This document shows, piece by piece, positions 7,722-14,461 of a DNA stretch of 15,180 bases. The position numbers and the translations under genes were made by a program. The notes beneath the pieces are model-generated. The model saw nothing but the letters and a program-made list of their open reading frames with translations, searched no databases and was not told the origin of the DNA. Source of the DNA: an uncultured Bacteroidaceae bacterium (GTDB taxonomy: Bacteria; Bacteroidota; Bacteroidia; Bacteroidales; Bacteroidaceae); NCBI GenBank assembly GCA_904501945.1, contig CAJGCU010000062.1, positions 1 through 15,180 on the forward strand. Reading direction: 5' to 3'. Position 1 is the stretch's first letter. Every line of letters starts with the position of its first letter.

Positions 7722-8312
7722 TTAGAATATCATTTCAACCAATTGTGGACGAAGGAAAGACTTGAAGAACTCTTCAAATTCTGCTTCGCCGAAATTCACT
7801 TTGTAAGAACCGTCTGCCGGCTGAATTGTGAAGAGTGTTTTCTGGCCATTAACTTCTTCAATCTTCACGTTATTGTCGAGCAGAGCCTTTGCTTTCTGTG
7901 CAAAGAGTGCCTTCAGGCTTGCAGCGTCAGCGGCAGATACGATAATTTCTTCGCCTGCTCCCCACTTTTCTGCGAGTTTCAGAATGAACTCGTTCATGAA
8001 ATCCTTATTTCCAGCAATTTCAGCAGCAGCCTCTTTCACAATCTTGTCGCCAACAACGTTTGTCACCTCGCTCTTCAAAGCATTGAGAGTCTGAGCTGCA
8101 TACATCTTGATTTCGCTCTTAGTATTGCTTTCCAAGCCTTTGGCATTCTTCTGTGCCAACTGCTCAATTTCTTCGGCTTTTGCCTTTGCATCAGCGATAA
8201 TCTGAGCTGCTTTTTCATTTGCAGCCGTAATGATTTTTTCAGCCTCGGCATTGCCTTTTTCCACTCCGTCTTTCAGAAGCTTTTCGGCAAGTTCTTGAAT
8301 CTTATTTTCCAT
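7722..8312 (-). CDS. atpE: V-type ATPase subunit E (peripheral stalk)
   Basis: This 196-residue protein has the E layout: a long Ala/Lys/Glu-rich coiled-coil helix (about residues 3-75, with repeated AEK, AAQ and AKAKAEE runs) and a mixed C-terminal domain that caps the head. E normally pairs with a G/H subunit to form the stalk that holds the head against rotation; no G/H gene is visible nearby. I chose the ATG at 8312 (MENKIQELAEKLL). The frame is open to 8375, but the added residues are basic and unlike the family, and the predicted -7 box at 8342-8349 would lie inside that extension. It is the first gene of the operon. A long antisense frame opposite it is a composition artefact. Confidence 0.93.
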   Translation of the reverse strand: MENKIQELAEKLLKDGVEKGNAEAEKIITAANEKAAQIIADAKAKAEEIEQLAQKNAKGLESNTKSEIKMYAAQTLNALKSEVTNVVGDKIVKEAAAEIAGNKDFMNEFILKLAEKWGAGEEIIVSAADAASLKALFAQKAKALLDNNVKIEEVNGQKTLFTIQPADGSYKVNFGEAEFEEFFKSFLRPQLVEMIF

Positions 8313-8341
8313 AACTATATATTTTATATTAAATTTCTCTT

Positions 8342-8349
8342 CAAATTTA
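8342..8349 (-). promoter_or_regulatory. Candidate -7 box for the V-ATPase operon
   Basis: The minus strand reads TAAATTTG, matching TAnnTTTG, 29 nt before the subunit E start. The nearest upstream TTG (complement of 8375-8377) is about 25 nt away, longer than the usual spacing, so only the -7 half is well supported. It is the best candidate within 150 nt. Confidence 0.4.
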
Positions 8350-8574
8350 CACTTTTTTATTCTAATATCCATCACAAGGAAAGTTATATTTTCTAAAATG
8401 AGAGAAAAAGAATATTATAGAGGGGGTTTTTGTTCTCATTCTAGTTGTCTTTTATGACAAATTTCTGTGATAATCAGCAATCAATTCAAGCCCATCTATG
8501 CTATGCTTGAGATTCCTTCATGGTTATGGGGTACAAGACTCTCAGGACACTTTTGGATGCTTGCCAAGCTGGCC

Positions 8575-8643
8575 GTAATTATGATGAAGGGTGCAAGGTG
8601 GTTACGATAGAGGGTGTATCCAAATTGCAATGCAGGGTTCATC
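8575..8643. repeat. Degenerate 23-nt tandem repeat, locus 2 (three units)
   Basis: Three consecutive units (8575-8597, 8598-8620, 8621-8643) match the window consensus at 19, 19 and 16 of 23 positions. Without gaps, 8574-8616 lines up with 320-362 at 33 of 43 positions. Both arrays have the same orientation on the plus strand. Confidence 0.75.
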
Positions 8644-8713
8644 CTAAAGCTGCGCGACAAGCCTGTTTGAGTACTTTATTAACAACATTCATGTCGATTT
8701 TATTTTCAAAACT

Positions 8714-8744
8714 TTTTCGAAATGCTTTTTTTCTTCTATCTTTG
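8714..8744 (+). promoter_or_regulatory. Promoter of the M15 peptidase gene
   Basis: The -7 box TATCTTTG (8737-8744) is preceded at 19 nt by TTTT, close to the -33 consensus TTTG. The predicted start of transcription is near 8751, about 45 nt before the ATG. Confidence 0.65.
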
Positions 8745-8794
8745 TGAAAATTTTATTTCACCAATTTGCCAACCCTTGTAATCAATACGCATAG

Positions 8795-9535
8795 ATGCAC
8801 AGAAATCTCTTCACGCAATCCTTCCGTTTATGGATGTTTGTTATCGTTTTGTACATTCCTTCACCTGCTTTCGCTTCAGATGAAACGGAAGTGCTTAGAA
8901 AGTGGGTGGCAGCAGAGGTGGTGAGTGATGAAGCGATTGAAAGCTATGGAATAGATTCTTGTTTCAGATCCTTCCCTATCACAGATGTTATTTTTGATAG
9001 GATTTACGCAAAATCTTACAAGGAGAATTGCAGGCAGCCGCGTTCCACACTCCGCTATCTACACGTGCTGCATCGCAATGTGGACGGAAAGACTCAGCTG
9101 GGAGAACTAATTTGTCACGCTTCCATTGCTCAAGACTTGCTGGACATCTTTCGTGAATTGTATTTGAATGAGTATAAGATAGAGCGGATAACACTTGTTG
9201 ATGACTACGATGCAGATGACGAAAAGAGCATGGCCGCCAACAACACGTCGTGTTTTAACTATCGTCCAATAGCAGGTTCCACTAAACTCTCCAAACATTC
9301 TCTGGGGCTGGCTATAGACATTAATCCTCTCTACAACCCTTGTTTGAATACGCGCACCGGCAAGGTACAGCCATCAGCAGGCAGGGCTTATGCGAATCGT
9401 CGTTCTGGCAGTAAACAGACGAAAGTACCTCTTATCGACAAAAGCGACCTCTGCTATCTTCTTTTCATTCAACACGGTTTTCGTTGGGGAGGGAACTGGA
9501 ATACGACGAAAGATTATCAGCATTTCGAAAAGTAA
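8795..9535 (+). CDS. Secreted M15-family zinc metallopeptidase (peptidoglycan peptidase)
   Basis: The 246-residue protein has an N-terminal signal peptide with a likely cut after SPAFA (about residue 27), so it acts in the periplasm or outside the cell. The M15 zinc site is clear: SKHSLGLAIDIN gives His168 and Asp175 (the SxHxxGxAxD motif), and DYQHF near the C-terminus gives the third ligand His243, with Asp240 as a possible general base. M15 members are D-Ala-D-Ala carboxypeptidases or L-Ala-D-Glu endopeptidases that trim peptidoglycan peptides; which reaction applies is not decided by the sequence. The gene stands alone with its own promoter. Its stop codon lies inside the stem of the downstream terminator. 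The length suits a single catalytic domain without a separate wall-binding domain. Confidence 0.88.
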   Translation: MHRNLFTQSFRLWMFVIVLYIPSPAFASDETEVLRKWVAAEVVSDEAIESYGIDSCFRSFPITDVIFDRIYAKSYKENCRQPRSTLRYLHVLHRNVDGKTQLGELICHASIAQDLLDIFRELYLNEYKIERITLVDDYDADDEKSMAANNTSCFNYRPIAGSTKLSKHSLGLAIDINPLYNPCLNTRTGKVQPSAGRAYANRRSGSKQTKVPLIDKSDLCYLLFIQHGFRWGGNWNTTKDYQHFEK

Positions 9536-9570
9536 AGCCCTTGCATAAATTACAGCAAGGGCTTTACTTT
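9529..9570. terminator. Bidirectional terminator between the M15 peptidase gene and dapA
   Basis: A perfect 16-bp inverted repeat (9529-9544 with 9555-9570) encloses a 10-nt loop. T-rich sequence follows the stem on the plus side, and TTTT borders it on the minus side. It sits between two convergent genes, 30 nt past the dapA stop, and includes the peptidase stop codon (9533-9535). Confidence 0.85.
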
Positions 9571-9599
9571 ATATTGTTAAATACTTAAATTTAATTTTA

Positions 9600-10502
9600 T
9601 TACCACTTAATATTCAGCTCTTTAATGATTGACGAAATTTTTTCCATCGTGGAGATACGAGAAGGTACAAGTGGCAAACGGAGCTCGTTCTCAATAAGCC
9701 CCATGGCATTGAGCATAGCCTTGACTCCTGCAGGGTTTCCGTCAACAAAGAGTAGCTTGAACAGTTCTGTAAATTTATGGTGAATGATGAGGGCATTTTG
9801 ATAGTCACCATTCAATGCAAGACGAACCATTCGACTAAATTCTTTTGGCAAAGCGTTGCCTATCACAGAAATTACGCCAACGGCTCCTAATGTGATTAAA
9901 GGGAAGGTAATACCGTCATCACCAGAAATTACATCGAAATTTGCAGGCTTATTTTTTATAATGTCATCAATCTGAGTGAAATTGCCCGATGCTTCCTTGA
10001 TGGCGACAATATTTTCGCATTCATTGGCGAGACGTAGCGTGGTTTCGGCTGTCATGTTTACTCCTACGCGTCCAGGAACATTGTAAAGTACGACAGATAA
10101 ATTACGACTCTCTGCAGCAGAAGCAATAGCCTTGAAATGCTGATAAAGACCTTCTTGTGATGGCTTGTTGTAATAAGGACAAACAGAAAGAATTCCATCT
10201 ATGCCGTCAAAATCGCCTGTTTTTATCTGTTCAACAATGCCAGCAGTATTATTTCCGCCACATCCCATCAAAATTGGCACCTGTCCGTTTACTTTCTCTA
10301 CGGCAAGTTCTTTGATTTGCTGACGTTCTTCTACTGAAAGTGTTGGAGTTTCAGCAGTTGTGCCAAGAATACAAATGAAATCAACTCCATTTGAAAGCTG
10401 ATAATCAAACAAGCGGCGAAGTGCTACAAAATCCACATTTCCTTCTTTTGTGAAAGGGGTGATAAGTGCAACACCCAGGCCTTTGAATTTATTATGTACC
10501 AT
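9600..10502 (-). CDS. dapA: 4-hydroxy-tetrahydrodipicolinate synthase
   Basis: The 300-residue enzyme condenses pyruvate with aspartate semialdehyde in the cytosol, the first committed step to diaminopimelate and lysine. The fold is a TIM barrel. Key residues are present: Lys169 (VAIKEASG), which forms the Schiff base with pyruvate; Tyr140 and Arg145 (YNVPGR); the GTTAE loop with Thr48 and Thr49; and Tyr110/Tyr111 in PYYNKP. These match E. coli Lys161, Tyr133, Arg138, Thr44/45 and Tyr106/107 in order. The length is normal. A good promoter lies about 110 nt upstream, overlapping the end of the TPR gene, so dapA probably has its own transcript and may also receive read-through from glnS. Related aldolases such as N-acetylneuraminate lyase are less likely given the GTTAE loop. 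Confidence 0.95.
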   Translation of the reverse strand: MVHNKFKGLGVALITPFTKEGNVDFVALRRLFDYQLSNGVDFICILGTTAETPTLSVEERQQIKELAVEKVNGQVPILMGCGGNNTAGIVEQIKTGDFDGIDGILSVCPYYNKPSQEGLYQHFKAIASAAESRNLSVVLYNVPGRVGVNMTAETTLRLANECENIVAIKEASGNFTQIDDIIKNKPANFDVISGDDGITFPLITLGAVGVISVIGNALPKEFSRMVRLALNGDYQNALIIHHKFTELFKLLFVDGNPAGVKAMLNAMGLIENELRLPLVPSRISTMEKISSIIKELNIKW

Positions 10503-10610
10503 ATAATATGATGAAAACGTTTTTGAATTTGGAGCTTATCGTGCTAAGGAGAGCATCATCATCTGCAAACAATCTTGTCATCAAAAAGCCCGTATAATCA
10601 TTTCCAAATG

Positions 10611-10640
10611 CAAAGTTACGAATTTCCTGTAATATACAAA
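10611..10640 (-). promoter_or_regulatory. Promoter of dapA
   Basis: The minus strand carries TTTG (10637-10640), 18 nt, and TAACTTTG (10611-10618), a near-ideal Bacteroidetes -33/-7 pair. It overlaps the last codons of the TPR gene and predicts a leader of about 100 nt before the dapA ATG. No regulatory fold was recognised in that leader. Confidence 0.7.
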
Positions 10641-12235
10641 TTTTCTTTCTTAAATTTCTTTAACAACATATCAATTTCCTTCTCTGCATAGTCGCTCCAT
10701 TGTCCAATAGGCATATCTGAAGGAAAATATCCGTCAAAAACTTTTTCAACAAGTTCTGGGCTTACCTGGCAGGCTGTTTTGAAATGATGCAGAAATTGTT
10801 CTGCGTTTCCCGTCTTCAGGTAAGCCAGAGATTTGGCCACTGATATGTTTTTGACAAACGGACTATTGCTGTTGGCGGCAATTTTGCTAATGGCATCGAG
10901 GACATCTAAAGCAAAAGCATCAAAATCGTTTAGGATGAATGTTAGGGCAATATCAACTCCCATCATTACTTGATCATCGGCATGTTTCAGTGCACAGGCA
11001 AAATTCCCAGATGCTTTTTCGTGAGAATTTAATGCTAAATAGCAGACTCCCATCATGAAATAGGATTCAGCACAAAAAGGATTGTCTGTTATAATGGATA
11101 TATGAGTATTGAGACATTCTTCATAATACCCATGATGGTAATACAAGTCGCCTATATCAGTAAAAACTTTCTCAAAGAGGTCGTTGAATTCCTCGTATTG
11201 TGCTTTGGCTTTCTGTCTATCCTCTTCTGTTTCATGCGATGTGTCGAACCACAAATCTCCTGCTTCAAGTTTTTTTTCTTTGAACACAGACCTCAACCAC
11301 GAGAGTTCTTTAAGTGCTTCCTCGTTTTCTTTGTTGAGAAAGAGTGCTTCAGCATAAGGGATTGCCTGTATGGCATCTCCTCCCTTGTCCAAGTATTCTT
11401 TGAAAATGGGCTTGGAGGCTATTTTCTCTCCCATGAGATTTAACGTGTGTGCTTTAGTCAGCAATGCCTCCATATCATCAGGGTCAACGGCCAATGCAAA
11501 ATCGCAAGCTTCCAATGCCTGTTCGCAGTTTCCTTGTGTGTAGTATGCTAAAGCGAGATTCGACCACCCTTTTTTCAGATAAGGCTGCTCTTCAAGAATT
11601 TGAACAAGGACTTGGCACATTAAGTCGGTCAAATCGCTCTCGCGACAAATATCTGCCAAATGGATGTCGGACTCAAATCTTCCTAATGGTTGAAACTTTT
11701 CGATGTATTCGTTTATCCATTTGCGTGCCATTTCTACGCTCCAATCCTTTTCCCCTGTTTTAGAGTTATTTCCGCGCAGTTCGGTTATAGAAGAAATGAT
11801 ATGGATATAATCTTCTCGCCACCTTTCATCTGCAGGCGATGCTTCTTTGTTGTCAAGAATTAGCCATTCTCTCCATATTTTTTCGGCCTTCTCATCATCA
11901 TGATACTTTGCGTACTGAATCTGAGCCACTTGGTATTTTACATCAGAATTGTTTATGTCAAGCTTTTTGAGAATGTTCTCGGCTTCGTTGTACATGCGTT
12001 GAAGCATGTATGCGGCACTTTGAACAACAAGGAGGCTTTCGTTTTCAGGATGAATGGATTTGCCCATATTAAGAGTTTCCGTTGCTAAGTCGATTTTGTC
12101 AATAGACAAATAATAGTCGGCTATGTCAGCAAAGTCTTCAGCGTCAAGATAGACGCTTTTGCCTTTGTCTTGACGCTGCTCGTAAATTCTTAATACTTTT
12201 TTAAACTCTTCTGATTGGAAATAATCTTTTGCCAT
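10616..12235 (-). CDS. Tetratricopeptide-repeat protein of unknown role
   Basis: The 539-residue protein lacks a signal peptide or membrane helix and is probably cytosolic. Helical repeats run along most of it. The clearest TPR units are at about 223-252 (KGWSNLALAYYTQGNCEQAL, ending in DPDD) and 389-420 (AESYFMMGVCYLALNSHEKA), with weaker units at about 35-65, 66-95 and 255-285. No catalytic domain is seen, so a scaffold or partner-binding role is likely, with unknown partner. It starts 20 nt after glnS and probably shares its transcript. The dapA promoter overlaps its 3' end. Confidence 0.85.
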   Translation of the reverse strand: MAKDYFQSEEFKKVLRIYEQRQDKGKSVYLDAEDFADIADYYLSIDKIDLATETLNMGKSIHPENESLLVVQSAAYMLQRMYNEAENILKKLDINNSDVKYQVAQIQYAKYHDDEKAEKIWREWLILDNKEASPADERWREDYIHIISSITELRGNNSKTGEKDWSVEMARKWINEYIEKFQPLGRFESDIHLADICRESDLTDLMCQVLVQILEEQPYLKKGWSNLALAYYTQGNCEQALEACDFALAVDPDDMEALLTKAHTLNLMGEKIASKPIFKEYLDKGGDAIQAIPYAEALFLNKENEEALKELSWLRSVFKEKKLEAGDLWFDTSHETEEDRQKAKAQYEEFNDLFEKVFTDIGDLYYHHGYYEECLNTHISIITDNPFCAESYFMMGVCYLALNSHEKASGNFACALKHADDQVMMGVDIALTFILNDFDAFALDVLDAISKIAANSNSPFVKNISVAKSLAYLKTGNAEQFLHHFKTACQVSPELVEKVFDGYFPSDMPIGQWSDYAEKEIDMLLKKFKKENLYITGNS

Positions 12236-12255
12236 AATCGGAGAGAAAGGCGTAT

Positions 12256-14037
12256 TTATTTATTCATCTTTTTCCAGGCATCTGTTAAACCTACAGTACG
12301 ATTGAAAACAAGTCGATCTGGTGTAGATTCTGGGTCTACATTGTAGTATCCAATACGCTGGAACTGAAGATATTCCATTGGCTTTCTTGTCGCAAGCCAT
12401 TTCTCTACATAAGCCTTCTTGATTTCAAGACTGTTTGGGTTAAGGAATGGACGCATGGCCTCAATGCCGCGTACATCTCCATTTTCTTTTGAATAAGCAG
12501 CCACTTCGTCGCGAGGATTCTCTACAAGCCACAAGCGGTCGTAGTTGCGTACTTCTGCTTCAATGCAATGTTTACAACTTACCCAATGGATGGTCTTTCC
12601 CTTTATTTTCATATTGCTGTTTTCCTGTCCTGTTTTAGTGTTAGGAATCAGCTCTGCATGAATTTCCAAAATGTTACCATTGGCATCCTTTATCACGCAA
12701 TCCTCGATATTTTCAGGACATTGAATGATGTATGAGTTTTTTAGTCGTACTTGTTTACCTGGACCGAGACGGAAAAATTTCTTAGGAGCGTCTTCCATGA
12801 AATCATCGCGTTCAATCCATAATTCACGGCTGAACTCAATCTCATGCGTTCCGTCAGCTTCGTTCTCAGGGTTGTTTATAGCTGTATAAGTTTCAGTCTC
12901 TTCTTCAGGGAAGTTTGTGATGACAAGTTTCACGGGGTCAACAACTGCGCTTACTCGCAATGCGCGTTTGTTGAGGTCATCGCGTACAGCGGATTCGAAA
13001 AGTGACATCTGGTTAAGAGCATCGAATTTGGTGTAGCCAATCTTGTTGATGAACGACAGAATGCCTTCTGGGCTATATCCGCGACGGCGGAATCCGCAAA
13101 TTGTCGGCATGCGAGGATCGTCCCAGCCATTTACTACTCCTTCTTTTACCAGTACGAGCAAATTGCGTTTAGAAAGAAGAATGTGTGTGAGATTCAGCTT
13201 GTTGAACTCGGTCTGTCGAGGACGATTGTCATCTAAAGGCTGATCGTCTCCATCAACCTGCTTCGCCCAATCAACAAAGAGGTCGTAAAGTGGGCGATGG
13301 CTGACAAACTCGAGCGTACAGAGAGAGTGAGTAACTCCTTCCCAATAGTCGCACTGACCATGTGTATAGTCATACATTGGATAAGCATTCCACGTGTTTC
13401 CAGTACGCCAGTGTGGCATATTGAGTACACGGTACATGATAGGGTCACGGAAATGCATATTGGGACTTGCCATATCTATTTTTGCACGAAGAACCATCTT
13501 GCCTGGTTCCATCTTGCCTGAATTCATCTCTTCGAATAAGCGTAAACTTTCTTCTATTGGGCGATTGCGATATGGCGAGTCAACACCCGCTTGAGTTGGT
13601 GTGCCTTTCTGTTCTGCAATCTGTTCCGCGGTTTGTTCGTCTATGTAAGCCTTACCTTGTTTAATAAGTTCGACTGCTAAATCCCAAAGTTGCTGGAAAT
13701 AGTCACTGGCATACAGTACTTTGTCCCACTTGAAACCAAGCCACTCAATATCACGTTTGATGGCTTCAACATATTCTGTGTCTTCTTTTTGTGGATTGGT
13801 GTCATCCATACGTAGATTGCAAATGCCGCCATATTTCTGGGCAATACCAAAATCGAGAGCTATGGCTTTTGCATGTCCTATATGCAAGTAGCCATTGGGT
13901 TCAGGTGGAAATCTTGTCTGAACCTTTCCACCATTTTTCCCTTCAGCTAAATCTTTAACTATTTGTTCTTCAATAAAGTTGAGTGATTCTTTTTTACACT
14001 CTTCAGACTTTATCTCTTCTATCTGTTCTGTACTCAT
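12256..14037 (-). CDS. glnS: Glutaminyl-tRNA synthetase
   Basis: The 593-residue class I synthetase charges tRNA-Gln with glutamine. The first signature is PEPNGYLHIGHAKA with HIGH at 52-55, and the second is LSKRN at 288-292 in place of the MSKR-type KMSKS loop. GlnRS-type features include NLRMDDTNPQKEDTEYV (74-90), the PMYDYTHG segment near 220, and a beta-barrel anticodon-binding domain in the C-terminal half that ends TVGLTDAWKK. These separate it from bacterial GluRS, whose C-terminal domain is helical. The protein is somewhat longer than E. coli GlnRS, partly from an N-terminal extension of about 20 residues. It is the first gene of a probable glnS-TPR unit. Confidence 0.96.
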   Translation of the reverse strand: MSTEQIEEIKSEECKKESLNFIEEQIVKDLAEGKNGGKVQTRFPPEPNGYLHIGHAKAIALDFGIAQKYGGICNLRMDDTNPQKEDTEYVEAIKRDIEWLGFKWDKVLYASDYFQQLWDLAVELIKQGKAYIDEQTAEQIAEQKGTPTQAGVDSPYRNRPIEESLRLFEEMNSGKMEPGKMVLRAKIDMASPNMHFRDPIMYRVLNMPHWRTGNTWNAYPMYDYTHGQCDYWEGVTHSLCTLEFVSHRPLYDLFVDWAKQVDGDDQPLDDNRPRQTEFNKLNLTHILLSKRNLLVLVKEGVVNGWDDPRMPTICGFRRRGYSPEGILSFINKIGYTKFDALNQMSLFESAVRDDLNKRALRVSAVVDPVKLVITNFPEEETETYTAINNPENEADGTHEIEFSRELWIERDDFMEDAPKKFFRLGPGKQVRLKNSYIIQCPENIEDCVIKDANGNILEIHAELIPNTKTGQENSNMKIKGKTIHWVSCKHCIEAEVRNYDRLWLVENPRDEVAAYSKENGDVRGIEAMRPFLNPNSLEIKKAYVEKWLATRKPMEYLQFQRIGYYNVDPESTPDRLVFNRTVGLTDAWKKMNK

Positions 14038-14083
14038 TATTAGATATAGTAAATATTATTATGTGTCGATGTAATTCTGACTG

Positions 14084-14091
14084 CAAAATTA
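14084..14091 (-). promoter_or_regulatory. Candidate -7 box for the glnS-TPR unit
   Basis: The minus strand reads TAATTTTG, matching TAnnTTTG, 46 nt before the glnS ATG. No clear TTTG is present at the -33 position, so this is a half-supported call. Confidence 0.42.
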
Positions 14092-14200
14092 CAAAAGTTT
14101 TTCGTGGTTTTGATGATGTTTATCGATAAAAAACAAACAAATCTTGTAATTTGTGTTAAAAAACACATTATTCATTTCTTTAATATTCAAAAATATCGTT

Positions 14201-14208
14201 TAACTTTG
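14201..14208 (+). promoter_or_regulatory. -7 promoter box for the right-hand lipoprotein unit
   Basis: TAACTTTG matches TAnnTTTG and is followed by TG, as in many Bacteroidetes promoters. The -33 region (around 14178-14182) is T-rich but not a clean TTTG. Transcription would begin near 14215, leaving a long leader before the lipoprotein start. Confidence 0.6.
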
Positions 14209-14275
14209 TGCCGTTATCCTGAATACAATCTTTTTACCTTAAACTAATACCTAATTATTATTAAACAGCTAAATG

Positions 14276-14314
14276 AAGGTGTCTCATTGTGAAATGAGAT
14301 GCCTTTCGTCTTTT
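14276..14314 (+). terminator. Terminator-like hairpin inside the lipoprotein leader
   Basis: A 13-bp stem (14276-14288 with 14293-14305, two G-U pairs) closes a GTGA loop and is followed by TCGTCTTTT. It lies about 60 nt after the predicted transcription start and about 150 nt before the lipoprotein gene. It could end a short RNA or act as an attenuator. Confidence 0.5.
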
Positions 14315-14461
14315 ATAGTGGCAATACGGAAACGGAAAAATGAATAAGCGTGCAATTCTTGATAGATGTTGTTGCTGTGTGCCACTTCATATTATAAAAA
14401 ATAATACAATAAAGGAGGAAAAACTCCGTTATATATAATGTTTTTATTAATATTTTATGCA

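Larger units (their letters stand above)
8313..8794. other. Divergent intergenic region between atpE and the M15 peptidase gene
   Basis: The 482-bp stretch separates two outward-facing genes. It holds the operon -7 box near its left end, the second array of the 23-nt repeat (8575-8643) and the peptidase promoter near its right end. The one frame of any length on the plus strand (8520-8747) runs through the repeat array and shows no recognisable domain, so it is not called. Nothing was recognised in 8400-8570. Confidence 0.7.
14038..14461. other. Divergent intergenic region and long leader of the lipoprotein gene
   Basis: The left part is AT-rich and holds the glnS -7 box. From 14201 the plus strand has a promoter, then a leader of about 245 nt. 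The leader contains a terminator-like hairpin (14276-14305) and two short overlapping frames: 14273-14347 (24 codons) and 14340-14438 (32 codons, including four consecutive Cys codons at 14367-14378). It also has a purine-rich AAAGGAGG (14411-14418) whose GGAG can pair with CTCC at 14424-14427. Whether the short frames are translated cannot be decided here. Confidence 0.6.

Noticed and set aside
8313..8375. N-terminal extension of subunit E to an upstream ATG
   Set aside because: The extra 21 residues are unlike the family and the predicted -7 box lies inside them.
7743..8396. A long 217-codon ORF antisense to subunit E
   Set aside because: It mirrors the Ala/Lys/Glu-rich coding strand, giving a Phe/Cys/Leu-rich product with no family features; the E subunit on the minus strand is clearly the real gene.
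8520..8747. A 75-codon plus-strand ORF in the intergenic region between atpE and the M15 peptidase gene
   Set aside because: It runs through the 23-nt repeat array, has no recognisable domain, and overlaps the peptidase promoter at its 3' end.
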